Assembly: GCA_017558065.1 (NCBI GenBank)
Contig: JAFYWK010000054.1
Location: 1 to 64,000, forward strand
Origin: Paludibacteraceae bacterium
Lineage (GTDB): Bacteria > Bacteroidota > Bacteroidia > Bacteroidales > Paludibacteraceae
DNA: 64,000 nucleotides
Reading direction: 5' to 3'
Positions 26,813 through 34,795 of this stretch are shown in pieces; the stretch's first letter is position 1; every line of letters begins with the position of its first letter. The notes under the pieces were generated by a model that had not been told where the DNA came from, made no database searches, and was given only the letters and a program-made list of their open reading frames with translations. Position numbers and translations under genes: made by a program.

Positions 26813-28420
26813 ATGCAAGTCGAACTCATCCTTCTCGTACTTTCGCTCCTCTTTTTCGCGAGCATTTTTACCGATAAAATCGGCTATAAGTTTGGTGTAC
26901 CTGCCCTATTACTCTTCTTGGCTGTGGGTATGCTCTTCGGTCCTGACGGCATCGGACGCCTCATCAACGACGACGGCGTGGGCTATATGCTCAATGTAGG
27001 TTCTGCCCAAGCCATCGGCACAATTGCCCTGTGTATCATCCTTTTCTCGGGTGGTCTGGATACCAAGCTCTCCGACATCCGTCCCGTGATGATTCCGGGT
27101 CTGACCCTGGCTACTATCGGCGTACTCATCACCATGCTCGTGACGGGCGTAGTCACCTATTATGTCTTCGGTTGGCTACATTCAGTGGCCAGCGTCAGCA
27201 TCGCCACCGCTCTGCTCATGGCATCCACCATGTCCTCCACCGACTCCGCTTCGGTGTTCTCCATCCTGCGTACCAATAGCATCGGACTCAAGCACAACCT
27301 GCGTCCGATCTTAGAGCTGGAGTCGGGCGCCAACGACCCTATGGCATACGTGCTCACCACCACCATGATTGGCATCGTCACCGCAACCAGCAATCAAGTC
27401 ACAGCCCTGTCTGTGATACAAGATATTGTCATCCAGCTGATTATGGGCGCAGTACTCGGTTTCATCTTCGGTAAGGGTATCGTCAGCATCATGCGCAAGG
27501 CGGACCTTGGTAACGAGTCACTCTACCCCATCATGGTCCTCACGGCGTGTATCTTCATATTCTCTATCACCTATTTCCTCAAGGGCAACACCTACCTCGC
27601 CGTGTATATCGGTGGTCTGGTGATTGGTAATAGCAAGTTCACCCGCAAACGCCAAACACGCAGTTTCTTCGACGGACTCACATGGCTCAGCCAGTTGGTC
27701 ATCTTCCTGGTCTTAGGTCTCATGGTACGCCCACACGAACTCTTCCGCCTGGAGGTGCTATTGCCCTGTTTGATCATCAGCATTGTGATGATCTTCATCT
27801 CGCGCCCTATTGCAGTCTTCCTGTGTATGTACCCGTTCAAGCAGTACAAACGCAGCGACAAAATGCTGCTTAGTTGGGTCGGACTCAAAGGTGCAGTACC
27901 CATCATCTTCGCCATCATGTGCGAGGCAAACAATGTGCCTCATGCCGATTTGATTTTCAATATCGTCTTCCTCTGTACCATCGTTTCACTCATCGCACAA
28001 GGCACTTCCCTCTCCGCTGTGGCTAAGAAACTCAAACTGGCCACTCCTCCTGTGGAACTCAAGAAACTCACCCACTTCGATATGGACCTTCCAGAAGAAG
28101 TGGAGTCTTCTGCTACCGAGATTGAGGTCACTGAGGATATGCTCACCAATGGCCATCTGCTCAAGAATCTCGTTTTCCCCGATAAGACGCTGGTCATCAT
28201 GGTGCGCCGCGGCGAGGACTTCTTCGTCCCTACAGGCAACTCCGAACTGGAGGTTGGCGACCAACTCCTGGTCATCACCGACAACGATGCCATACTGGCT
28301 GCACAATACCGCGAAGAGACCGAAGAAGAGGAGAGCAAACATTGGGGCGTTCAACTCATCAACAACACCTGGGACTTCGCCAAACAGAAATGGCAACAAC
28401 TCATCCATCCTAAAAATTAA
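26813..28420 (+). CDS. CPA1-type cation/H+ antiporter with TrkA-C domain
   Basis: The protein (535 residues) has about 12 hydrophobic segments in residues 1-395, with the antiporter core signature FSGGLDTKLSDI (about 79-90), LMASTMSSTDSASVFSIL (about 138-155) and ELESGANDPMAYVL (about 167-180; the ND pair is characteristic of the CPA1 transport site). A cytosolic TrkA-C-like domain follows (about 440-510, NGHLLKNLVFP and VGDQLLVITDNDAI). This is the layout of NhaP2/CvrA K+/H+ antiporters. It would extrude K+ or Na+ in exchange for protons. Confidence 0.88.
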   Translation: MQVELILLVLSLLFFASIFTDKIGYKFGVPALLLFLAVGMLFGPDGIGRLINDDGVGYMLNVGSAQAIGTIALCIILFSGGLDTKLSDIRPVMIPGLTLATIGVLITMLVTGVVTYYVFGWLHSVASVSIATALLMASTMSSTDSASVFSILRTNSIGLKHNLRPILELESGANDPMAYVLTTTMIGIVTATSNQVTALSVIQDIVIQLIMGAVLGFIFGKGIVSIMRKADLGNESLYPIMVLTACIFIFSITYFLKGNTYLAVYIGGLVIGNSKFTRKRQTRSFFDGLTWLSQLVIFLVLGLMVRPHELFRLEVLLPCLIISIVMIFISRPIAVFLCMYPFKQYKRSDKMLLSWVGLKGAVPIIFAIMCEANNVPHADLIFNIVFLCTIVSLIAQGTSLSAVAKKLKLATPPVELKKLTHFDMDLPEEVESSATEIEVTEDMLTNGHLLKNLVFPDKTLVIMVRRGEDFFVPTGNSELEVGDQLLVITDNDAILAAQYREETEEEESKHWGVQLINNTWDFAKQKWQQLIHPKN

Positions 28421-28473
28421 ACTAGCACTACTAGTCCAACTAGTACCACTAGCCCAACTATATAACTATAACA
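28421..28473. repeat. Tandem repeat in the antiporter-epimerase gap
   Basis: Five imperfect copies of the unit ACTAGCACTACTAGTCCAACT fill the gap. CTAG-rich text is otherwise scarce in the window. Confidence 0.7.
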
Positions 28474-30015
28474 ATGAAAAAAACGATCTTCCTTACCGGT
28501 GCTACAGGCACCATGGGCTACGCAGGTATGACAGAGATCCTGCGCTATCCCGAGAAATATCAATTGCGCATCTTGGCGCGTCCAAGCCAAAAGAACAAAG
28601 AGAAACTCGCGCCTCTCTCCGACCAAGTAGAAATCATCTGGGGCGACCTCACCAGCTACGATAACATCCTCCGCGGTGTCACGGGTGCCGACATCGTCCT
28701 CCACGTGGGCGGCATGGTGTCTCCACAAGCAGACTACCGTCCTATGGCTACCCTCCGCACTAATATCTCTGCGGCTACCAATATCCGCGATGCGGTCCTC
28801 GCACAACCCGAAGATAAGCAACCCAAAGTGGTTTATATCGGTAGTGTGGCTCAGATGGGCGACCGCCGCGAACCTCTCCACTGGGGACGCGCTGGAGACC
28901 CCATCTGCGTATCGGCATATGACCACTATGGTCTGACCAAAGCGCAAGCCGAGCGTATCATCACCAACTCGCCTATCAAGCAATGGGTATCCCTACGCCA
29001 GTCGGGTATCCTCTACCCTGCTATCCTCAAGAACTACGACCCAATCATGTTCCACGTGCCTATCCGAGGTGTCTTGGAATGGGCTACCGTAGAGGACAGC
29101 GGACGCCTACTCGAACGCGTCTGCCGCGACGAGGTGCCAGAGGAGTTCTGGAAGAACTACTACAATATCGGTTCAGGACAGCAGTACCGCATCTCCAACT
29201 ACGAGTTTGAGTGCCTGCTCCTCGATGCTATCGGCTGCCCTCGTCCAGAGAAGATCTTCAACGCCAACTGGTTCACCACCCGCAATTTCCACGGTATGTG
29301 GTATATCGATGGCGACCGCCTCGAGAACTACCTCCACTTCCGCGAGAACATGCCTGTGAAGGACTACTTCAAAAAGATGGCTCAGTCGCCTACCGTGCCT
29401 GCGGGCATCCGCTTCGCTGCGAAGACCAAGATTGCCAAACTCTTCCCTCGCTGCGTGAAACTCGCCATGTACGCCATGGCCATGTCCAAGGAGCACGGCA
29501 CCCAATGGTGGATCAAGCACAACCAGACCCAACGCATCAGCGCCTACTACGGCACACTGGAGGCATACCATGCTATTCCAGACTGGCAACATACCGACCT
29601 CTCGCACAATAGCGACGAGTACGTACTCCTCGACCACGGCTACGACGAGCAAAAACCCAAAGCGCTCTTCACCCTCGAAGACATGCAACGCGCCGCCGCT
29701 TTCCGTGGCGGCAAATGCCTCACTACTGCGGATTCACTTCAAGCGAAGCAATCTTCCCTCTGGGACACCCCATTGCTCTGGGAATGTGCCGAAGGCCACC
29801 GCTTCACCGCTACGCCACGCCTCGTGTTGCTCGGTGGTCACTGGTGCGAAGAGTGTATGCCATATCCTTATGCAGGTGAACCCAACACTCGCCCATGGCA
29901 ATGGGACAGAGTGGCACGCAAGAACCCGTTCTTCGCCCAACTATGGTCACCTCTCCACGATGCCAACGAGGATAATGTCTATGGTTCAGAGGTGTTTGAT
30001 GGCTGGGAAAAGTAA
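28474..30015 (+). CDS. NAD-dependent epimerase/dehydratase with an extra Cys-containing C-terminus
   Basis: The protein has 513 residues. Residues 1-310 are an extended short-chain dehydrogenase: TGATGTMGYAGMTEIL (NAD loop, about 8-23), the segment VYIGSVAQMGDR and the catalytic Tyr/Lys as YDHYGLTKAQAE (about 150-161). Beyond residue 400 it has an unusual extension with LLWECAEGHRFTATPRL and HWCEECMPYPY (two Cys pairs, about 427-468), which could bind zinc. The extension also contains CTTCAAGCGAAGCAATCTTCC (29738-29760 region), similar to the short repeats at 33600-33760. The substrate is not evident; sugar nucleotides are the usual ones. Confidence 0.8.
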   Translation: MKKTIFLTGATGTMGYAGMTEILRYPEKYQLRILARPSQKNKEKLAPLSDQVEIIWGDLTSYDNILRGVTGADIVLHVGGMVSPQADYRPMATLRTNISAATNIRDAVLAQPEDKQPKVVYIGSVAQMGDRREPLHWGRAGDPICVSAYDHYGLTKAQAERIITNSPIKQWVSLRQSGILYPAILKNYDPIMFHVPIRGVLEWATVEDSGRLLERVCRDEVPEEFWKNYYNIGSGQQYRISNYEFECLLLDAIGCPRPEKIFNANWFTTRNFHGMWYIDGDRLENYLHFRENMPVKDYFKKMAQSPTVPAGIRFAAKTKIAKLFPRCVKLAMYAMAMSKEHGTQWWIKHNQTQRISAYYGTLEAYHAIPDWQHTDLSHNSDEYVLLDHGYDEQKPKALFTLEDMQRAAAFRGGKCLTTADSLQAKQSSLWDTPLLWECAEGHRFTATPRLVLLGGHWCEECMPYPYAGEPNTRPWQWDRVARKNPFFAQLWSPLHDANEDNVYGSEVFDGWEK

Positions 30016-30046
30016 TTCGCTTGAAAATAAATTTTCACGCAATTCC

Positions 30047-30077
30047 TTGCGTATGTGCATTTTTTGTTGTACCTTTG
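30047..30077 (+). promoter_or_regulatory. Promoter of pgk
   Basis: TTG (30047-30049), 20 bases, TACCTTTG (30070-30077), 71 bases ahead of the pgk ATG. The leader between them contains short repeats (AACAACTCTAAACAACTGC). Confidence 0.85.
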
Positions 30078-30147
30078 CACCCAAATTCGGCAAAAAACAA
30101 CTCTAAACAACTGCTAAACAATACTAACAATATAACTATTCACGATT

Positions 30148-31395
30148 ATGACTATTAATGATTACAAATTCGCTGGAAAGAAAGCGATTGTTCGCGTGGA
30201 CTTTAATGTGCCATTGAACGAGAACGGACAAATTACCGACGACACCCGTATCCGTGGTGCGTTGCCAACCCTCAAACACATCCTCGAAGAGGGTGGTGCG
30301 CTCATCATCATGAGCCACATGGGCAAACCAAAAGGCAAAGTGGTGGCTAAATATAGCTTGAAGCAAATCGTTGACGCTGTCAGCGCTGCACTCGGTACTC
30401 CAGTACAATTTGCTGAGGATTGCGCTAAAGCTGCAGAGCAAGCTGCTGCCCTCAAAGCAGGCGAGGTGCTCCTCCTCGAGAACCTCCGCTACTATCCAGA
30501 AGAGGAAGGCAAACCAGTAGGTATCGACAAAGAGGATCCTGCATACGACGAGGCTAAGAAAGCCATGAAGGCAAGCCAAAAAGAGTTCGCTAAGACACTC
30601 GCAAGCTATGCTGACTGCTATGTAAACGACGCATTTGGTACTGCTCACCGCAAACACGCTTCTACCGCTGTGATCGCTGACTACTTCGATGCGGATAACA
30701 AGATGCTCGGTTACCTCATGGAGAAAGAGGTACAAGCTGTAGATAATGTACTCAGCAACATCAAGCGTCCTTTCACCGCTATCATGGGTGGCTCTAAGGT
30801 TTCTACCAAGATCGGTATCATCGAGAACCTCATGGACAAGGTGGACAACCTCATCCTCTGCGGTGGTATGACCTATACTTTTGCTAAAGCTAACGGTGGC
30901 GAGGTAGGCAACTCTATCTGTGAGAACGACAAACTCGAGCTCGCTCTCGACATCATCGCTCAAGCTAAGGCCAAAGGTGTGAACCTCGTATTGGCTACCG
31001 ACTGCGTAGTAGCTGACGCATTCTCTAACGATGCTAACACACAAATCTGCTCTACAACGGCTATCCCAGAGGGTTGGGAAGGTGTGGACGCTGGTCCAGA
31101 GAGCCGCAAAGCATTTGCTGCTGCTATCGAAGGCGCTAAGACTATCCTTTGGAACGGTCCTGCAGGTGTGTTCGAGTTCGACAACTTCGCTGCTGGTTCC
31201 AAGGCAATCGCTGAGGCCATTGCTACTGCTACCGATAACGGTGCATACAGCTTGATTGGTGGTGGCGACAGCGTAGCATGCGTCAACAAGTTCGGCATGG
31301 CTGACCGCGTAAGTTACATCTCTACTGGTGGTGGTGCATTGCTCGAGGCTATCGAGGGCAAAGTACTCCCAGGCGTAGCAGCAATCAAGGGATAA
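30148..31395 (+). CDS. pgk: Phosphoglycerate kinase
   Basis: The protein (415 residues) is the glycolytic enzyme that makes ATP and 3-phosphoglycerate from 1,3-bisphosphoglycerate and ADP. Seen are [20 protein letters not shown] (about 18-37), [22 protein letters not shown] (about 160-172), the nucleotide-site glycine loop [12 protein letters not shown] (about 212-223), and near the C-terminus [16 protein letters not shown] and [14 protein letters not shown]. The codon use is more regular than in its neighbours (many GCT, CTC and GGT), as expected for a highly expressed gene. Confidence 0.97.
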   Translation: MTINDYKFAGKKAIVRVDFNVPLNENGQITDDTRIRGALPTLKHILEEGGALIIMSHMGKPKGKVVAKYSLKQIVDAVSAALGTPVQFAEDCAKAAEQAAALKAGEVLLLENLRYYPEEEGKPVGIDKEDPAYDEAKKAMKASQKEFAKTLASYADCYVNDAFGTAHRKHASTAVIADYFDADNKMLGYLMEKEVQAVDNVLSNIKRPFTAIMGGSKVSTKIGIIENLMDKVDNLILCGGMTYTFAKANGGEVGNSICENDKLELALDIIAQAKAKGVNLVLATDCVVADAFSNDANTQICSTTAIPEGWEGVDAGPESRKAFAAAIEGAKTILWNGPAGVFEFDNFAAGSKAIAEAIATATDNGAYSLIGGGDSVACVNKFGMADRVSYISTGGGALLEAIEGKVLPGVAAIKG

Positions 31396-31399
31396 GAAT

Positions 31400-31798
31400 A
31401 TGGAAGTATCTGGAAAGATTATACAAGTATTGCCAGAGCAAGGTGGCGTGAGCAAGACCTCTGGCAAGGAGTGGAAACTCCAGGCATACGTACTTGAGAC
31501 ACAAGAGCAATATCCTCGCAAGGTGCATTTCGAGGTGTTTGGCGAAGACCGTATCAAAGCCAACCCTTGCCAATTGGACGATATTGTGACCGTTAGTTTC
31601 GATATCGAGAGCCGCGAGTTCAATGGCAAATGGTACACCTCTATCCGTGCATGGAAGATCCAGCAAGGCGTAGTAGAGGCTGCTGCCGCTCCTCAACCAG
31701 CACCTGTTGCTGCTCCAGCAATGGCTGCTCCACAAGCCAACACCGCTACTTTTGATGCCGCTGCTGGCGTGGACGAAACCACCGATCTCCCATTCTAA
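31400..31798 (+). CDS. DUF3127 protein with OB-like fold and SSB-like tail
   Basis: The protein (132 residues) has the DUF3127 core in residues 1-85 (MEVSGKIIQVLPEQGGVSKTSG and VTVSFDIESREFNGKWYTSIRAW, shown in parts). A Pro/Ala-rich linker follows (about 95-120), and the end is ETTDLPF. The ending resembles the acidic DDDLPF tail of single-strand DNA-binding protein, which recruits repair and replication partners. DNA binding has been suggested for the family but not proven, to my knowledge. It follows pgk by 4 bases and its stop overlaps the next start (TAATG). Confidence 0.8.
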   Translation: MEVSGKIIQVLPEQGGVSKTSGKEWKLQAYVLETQEQYPRKVHFEVFGEDRIKANPCQLDDIVTVSFDIESREFNGKWYTSIRAWKIQQGVVEAAAAPQPAPVAAPAMAAPQANTATFDAAAGVDETTDLPF

Positions 31799-32781
31799 TG
31801 CGTCGTTGGATCGGATGGATAATAGGATTATGTCTTCTGGCGGGTGGCGCTACGGTTTGCGCCATCCGTTGGCAGGCGTGGTTTGGTAATCCACCCGAAC
31901 CTCAGTGGACTGAGCAGACGATCAATCATCAGTTCATCACTATGAATAATGATAGTGTGTTGCGCCTTTTGCAGCGCGACACACTGTCGTTCCTTTTGTT
32001 GGGCGATATACACAACTCGCTCACCCAAGACCATATGGCGGCAATCGCCCAACGCCATTCGGATATACACTTCTGGGCGCAATTGGGCGACTGGATGGAG
32101 CGCCCATACCACTACTACGAGCAGATGATCTACCAATCACTACTCGGAACGGGCATGGATACACTGCCCATCGTAGCCATACCTGGCAATCACGAGTACC
32201 TCAAAGGCGTCGTGAAAACCCTACCCAAACATTGGAAAACCATCTTCCCCAATCCGCATAACGGTCCCGCTCGATTCTTGGGCACCAGCTATTATGTGGA
32301 CTTCCCACACCTGCGTCTCATCGCCATCGACACCGATGGCTTGCATCGTATGTCCGACTACACACAGGTGGCTTTCTGGCTGAAGAAAACCCTGCGCGAT
32401 GCGGGCAAGAAATTCACCATCGTCATGATGCACCACCCTGTCTATAGCACAGCAGAGGGACGATTCAATCCGCTGATGTGGCTGGCTTTTCATGGTCCTA
32501 TGCGCGAAGCAGACATCGTGTTCTCGGGGCACGACCATAATTATGCACGCCGAACGGTGCAGTACAAAGAACGCTTCTGGAAGAAAGAAGAACCCACCAT
32601 CTTCATCGGCACAAATGCCTCCATGAAGAAATACCCTGTGAAAGCAAACAACCAATACGAGGCATCCTTCTCGGGCGAACCCGTATATCAATATATATGC
32701 GTTACCCACAATACCCTGCATATCTCCACCTTTAATCTCCTTTCTGCCGAAAGGATCGACCATGTGGAGATCACCCATTGA
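31798..32781 (+). CDS. Membrane-anchored or exported calcineurin-like phosphoesterase
   Basis: The protein has 327 residues with a signal anchor (about 4-24). The calcineurin-like core has LLGDIHN (about 66-72, first metal pair), LGDWME, the IPGNHEYLKG motif (about 123-132), MMHHPVYS and FSGHDHNYARR (about 243-253). It is a two-metal phosphoesterase; the substrate is unknown. The gene is coupled to DUF3127 through a TAATG overlap, an arrangement that suggests joint expression with pgk. Confidence 0.86.
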   Translation: MRRWIGWIIGLCLLAGGATVCAIRWQAWFGNPPEPQWTEQTINHQFITMNNDSVLRLLQRDTLSFLLLGDIHNSLTQDHMAAIAQRHSDIHFWAQLGDWMERPYHYYEQMIYQSLLGTGMDTLPIVAIPGNHEYLKGVVKTLPKHWKTIFPNPHNGPARFLGTSYYVDFPHLRLIAIDTDGLHRMSDYTQVAFWLKKTLRDAGKKFTIVMMHHPVYSTAEGRFNPLMWLAFHGPMREADIVFSGHDHNYARRTVQYKERFWKKEEPTIFIGTNASMKKYPVKANNQYEASFSGEPVYQYICVTHNTLHISTFNLLSAERIDHVEITH

Positions 32782-32808
32782 TTTGTCTAACACACTAACT
32801 AATACAAC

Positions 32809-32898
32809 ATGAAATCACGTCTTTTTCTTCTTGCAACCAGGCGAACACTGGTCGCACGAATGCAACAAGGCGAACATGCTACATTCCTATTGGAGTAA
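32809..32898 (+). CDS. Possible tiny ORF
   Basis: The ATG at 32809 opens a 29-residue frame (MKSRLFLLATRRTLVARM...) ending at the TAA at 32896-32898, between the phosphoesterase gene and the tRNA-Pro promoter. There is no clear ribosome site. The adjacent frame reads LQPGEHWSHECNKANMLH, so the interval could instead be the decayed remnant of a gene. I cannot assign it. Confidence 0.15.
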   Translation: MKSRLFLLATRRTLVARMQQGEHATFLLE

Positions 32899-32951
32899 AC
32901 CCGCACGCGTTATACCTTTTTTGGAGATATTTGCATGTTTTTCGCAAAATA

Positions 32952-32983
32952 TTTGGTCAATCCAAAAAAAAGCAGTACCTTTG
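32952..32983 (+). promoter_or_regulatory. Promoter of tRNA-Pro
   Basis: TTTG (32952-32955), 20 bases, TACCTTTG (32976-32983), about 70 bases ahead of the tRNA. A perfect 7-base hairpin (CGCTCGC-TTC-GCGAGCG, 33034-33050) lies directly before the tRNA and may be a processing signal. Confidence 0.85.
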
Positions 32984-33052
32984 CAATCGCGTTCAAAATC
33001 GTTCGCACTTAAACAACATCACATATATTCTGGCGCTCGCTTCGCGAGCGAG

Positions 33053-33126
33053 CGGGATGTGGCGCAGCCCGGTAGCGCAACGGTCTGGGGGACCGGAGGT
33101 CGCAAGTTCAAATCTTGTCATCCCGA
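33053..33126 (+). tRNA. tRNA-Pro(GGG)
   Basis: Acceptor CGGGATG pairs with CATCCCG, D arm GCGCAG...GTAGCGC, anticodon loop CTGGGGG with anticodon GGG, and T arm GCAAG-TTCAAAT-CTTGT. CCA is not encoded. It decodes CCC and CCU. The last 15 bases are repeated 182 bases downstream. Confidence 0.92.
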
Positions 33127-33135
33127 CAAGCATCG

Positions 33136-33168
33136 AAGGAAATGGAAATATTTTCATTTCCTTTTTTT
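33136..33168 (+). terminator. Factor-independent terminator after tRNA-Pro
   Basis: Stem GGAAATGGAAA with TTCATTTCC around TATT, then a run of seven T. It starts about 10 bases after the tRNA. Confidence 0.8.
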
Positions 33169-33293
33169 ATGCTCAGTAGTCTTACCAAATTTATTTGAGT
33201 GAGATTAGTGAGTATAAAAAAGATGGATACTTCCATCTCATTTCCGAAGATGCTTGCAGTCAACCCTTCCGCCGTGCAAGATTTACGCAGAAC

Positions 33294-33308
33294 ATCTTGT
33301 CATCCCGA
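33294..33308 (+). repeat. Repeat of the tRNA-Pro 3' end (candidate attachment site)
   Basis: ATCTTGTCATCCCGA repeats exactly the last 15 bases of tRNA-Pro (33112-33126). A tRNA 3' end duplicated nearby is the usual trace of integrase-mediated insertion. The DNA between the two copies (182 bases) holds a terminator and nothing recognisable, so most of any element there is gone, or the second copy marks the near end of a larger one. Confidence 0.5.
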
Positions 33309-33312
33309 TAAA

Positions 33313-33352
33313 GAAATAACCACCTGTTTTTCAGGTGGTTATTTCTTTTTTT
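33313..33352. terminator. Bidirectional terminator
   Basis: A 14-base perfect stem (GAAATAACCACCTG with CAGGTGGTTATTTC) around TTTTT, with seven T on the plus side. On the minus strand it directly follows the small lipoprotein gene ending at 33356 and probably ends that transcript. Confidence 0.85.
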
Positions 33353-33355
33353 CTA

Positions 33356-33571
33356 CTACAGTTTCTTAGCGTTGTAAGACTCAATGGTCTTGGTTTGGAT
33401 AACGATGGCGGTATCGCCTTGTGTGAGCGAACGGCTCTCGGTGGTGATAGTGCGTGTGACGTTGCATGAGGTCAGTCCGAGTGCCATAGCGATAGCAGTA
33501 GCGATAGACACCACCAGGTACTTAATGGCCTTCCTGAGGCGTTCTTTCTGAATATCGGTTAATGGTTTCAT
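33356..33571 (-). CDS. Small lipoprotein-like protein
   Basis: The protein has 71 residues. A basic start (KERLRKAIKYL) is followed by a hydrophobic segment (about 18-34) that ends in LGLTSC, a lipobox with Cys36, then a short polar tail with TTESRSLTQGDTAIVIQTKTIES. It resembles the tiny smalltalk-type proteins of Bacteroidales in its hydrophobic part, which often lie next to genes of integrated elements, but is longer. The function is unknown. The gene lies between the terminator and a block of low-complexity repeats. Confidence 0.6.
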   Translation of the reverse strand: MKPLTDIQKERLRKAIKYLVVSIATAIAMALGLTSCNVTRTITTESRSLTQGDTAIVIQTKTIESYNAKKL

Positions 33572-33599
33572 TGTTTGGTGTTTTAGAGGTTAGAAGTTA

Positions 33600-33760
33600 G
33601 ATTGCCCTAAAGGGCTGGAAGATCGGGCTAAAGCCCTTGAAGATCGCCCTAAAGGGCTGGAAGATTGGGCTGAAGCCCTTGAAGACTTCAAGCGAAGCGA
33701 ACTTCCATCTTCAAGCGAAGCGATCTTCAAGCAAAGCGAACTTCAAGCGCAGCGATCTCA
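33600..33760. repeat. Palindromic tandem repeat block
   Basis: Two copies of a 42-base unit (GCCCTAAAGGGCTGGAAGAT, then CGGGCTAAAGCCCTTGAAGAT) make nested palindromes. They are followed by four variants of CTTCAAGCGAAGCGAT. The palindromes could form small hairpins. Related text lies in the coding DNA at 29738-29760 and in the gap at 61150-61200. Confidence 0.85.
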
Positions 33761-34081
33761 CCCCTCCCACGCACTCCACTCTTGGCGGAAGACGTAGCGA
33801 TAGAGGGTCTTGTACTTGGTTTGCGCCTTGAACGCCATCATGTCCGCAGCGGCTTGCGATGGGTCAGCCATACGCGAGCGGGTAGCAGCTGCCACAGCAG
33901 CAAACTTCGCGCGGTGCATGAGCTCCTTTTCGGTGTAGGGTTTGTTCTGCAGGTCACGCTCACCGCGAACGGAGGTGTACTTACGCTCCGACTGCTTGCG
34001 GTAGTTGTAGGTGGTGCGGAACTTCTTCGAGATCTTACCCGAGATGTGATGAATAGGGTCTTCGTAAACAACTTGTGCCAT
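33758..34081 (-). CDS. Conserved-looking small protein of unknown family (paralogue 1)
   Basis: The protein has 107 residues, is basic and not membrane-bound. I do not recognise the family. It shares a core with the next gene upstream: a SGKxxxK start (ISGKISKKFRT), then the helical AKFAAVAAATRSRMADP (about 64-80) and AFKAQTKYKTLYRYVFRQEW (about 85-104). The conserved Lys/Arg and Trp/Tyr suggest binding of nucleic acid or phage-like assembly, but neither is shown. Its 3' end overlaps the repeat block (33600-33760) by a few bases. Confidence 0.6.
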   Translation of the reverse strand: MAQVVYEDPIHHISGKISKKFRTTYNYRKQSERKYTSVRGERDLQNKPYTEKELMHRAKFAAVAAATRSRMADPSQAAADMMAFKAQTKYKTLYRYVFRQEWSAWEG

Positions 34082-34138
34082 AATGTTTTAAGGTTTAAGG
34101 AATGAATGAATTAAGGAATGAATGTTTAAGATTTGGGC

Positions 34139-34453
34139 TTACGGATTTTCTTGCTCATAGCTTTCGGTCTCCAGTTGCCACAAGTACTTACGCAGGGTCT
34201 TGTACTTCTTTTGCGCTTTGAAGGCAGCCAAGTCCGCAGGGTCTTTGGCTTTCACTCGTGCATTTACTGCAGCGCTGATAGCTGCGAATTTCGCACGTTG
34301 TGCCAACTCTGCTTCTGAAGGTGCAGAAGTACGCTTGTTGCAACGTTTCATCGTGTACTGAGTGTCACCTTTCTTCGCGAACGAAATGTCCGAGTGACCA
34401 CACAATTTGCCAGACATGGATTTCACCAAGTCCATAGGTTCAATTTTTGCCAT
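34139..34453 (-). CDS. Conserved-looking small protein of unknown family (paralogue 2)
   Basis: The protein has 104 residues and is a diverged tandem copy of the preceding entry (shared SMSGKL, AKFAAISAAVNARVKAKDP and AFKAQKKYKTLRKYLWQLE). It has four Cys or Met-containing spots (GKLCGHS, KRCNKR) that the other lacks. It is transcribed first of the pair, 57 bases ahead. I cannot name a function. Confidence 0.6.
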   Translation of the reverse strand: MAKIEPMDLVKSMSGKLCGHSDISFAKKGDTQYTMKRCNKRTSAPSEAELAQRAKFAAISAAVNARVKAKDPADLAAFKAQKKYKTLRKYLWQLETESYEQENP

Positions 34454-34795
34454 TTGGTTTTTAAGATTAAGGGTTAATGTTCCAAGATTCGGGTAGTTAC
34501 CGAGTAGTTACCGAGTAGTTGTGCACATCCTACACTATGTATATACTGACAAGGTAGGCAAAATGAAAGCGATTTCTCGCACTTGTGCCCCTTTTTTCTC
34601 GCACTTTGCAAACCAGCCCTCATAACACACTGATAAACAAGAAAATGCGACCGCTTTCGCAAATCGCATTTTCTTCATCTTTCAGGTATTTTTTTGGCAC
34701 TTATATACCTGTTAACACTATGTATTTCTCCTTGTCGCTCACCAATGTTGGGTGAGCGAAATGTTGTTTATGTTGTCTTTTCTAATAAATAATCC
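34454..34795. other. Intergenic region with short repeats and a hairpin
   Basis: At 34493-34521 the text GTAGTTACCGA repeats about 2.5 times. At 34735-34759 a perfect 9-base stem (TCGCTCACC with GGTGAGCGA, loop AATGTTG) follows, on the minus strand, the gene ending at 34796 and may end its transcript. I see no gene here. Confidence 0.6.

Noticed and set aside
30136..31638. A 500-residue minus-strand frame
   Set aside because: It lies opposite pgk. The strong codon bias of pgk keeps the opposite frame open; the protein text has no family likeness.
32981..33179. Frames across the tRNA-Pro region
   Set aside because: They run through the tRNA and have no start signal or family likeness.
33127..33293. 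A second tRNA between the two 15-base repeats
   Set aside because: Only the 3' end is repeated; no acceptor or anticodon arm precedes the second copy.
33600..33760. The palindromic repeats as a CRISPR array
   Set aside because: There are only two copies of the 42-base unit, with no regular spacers and no cas genes nearby.
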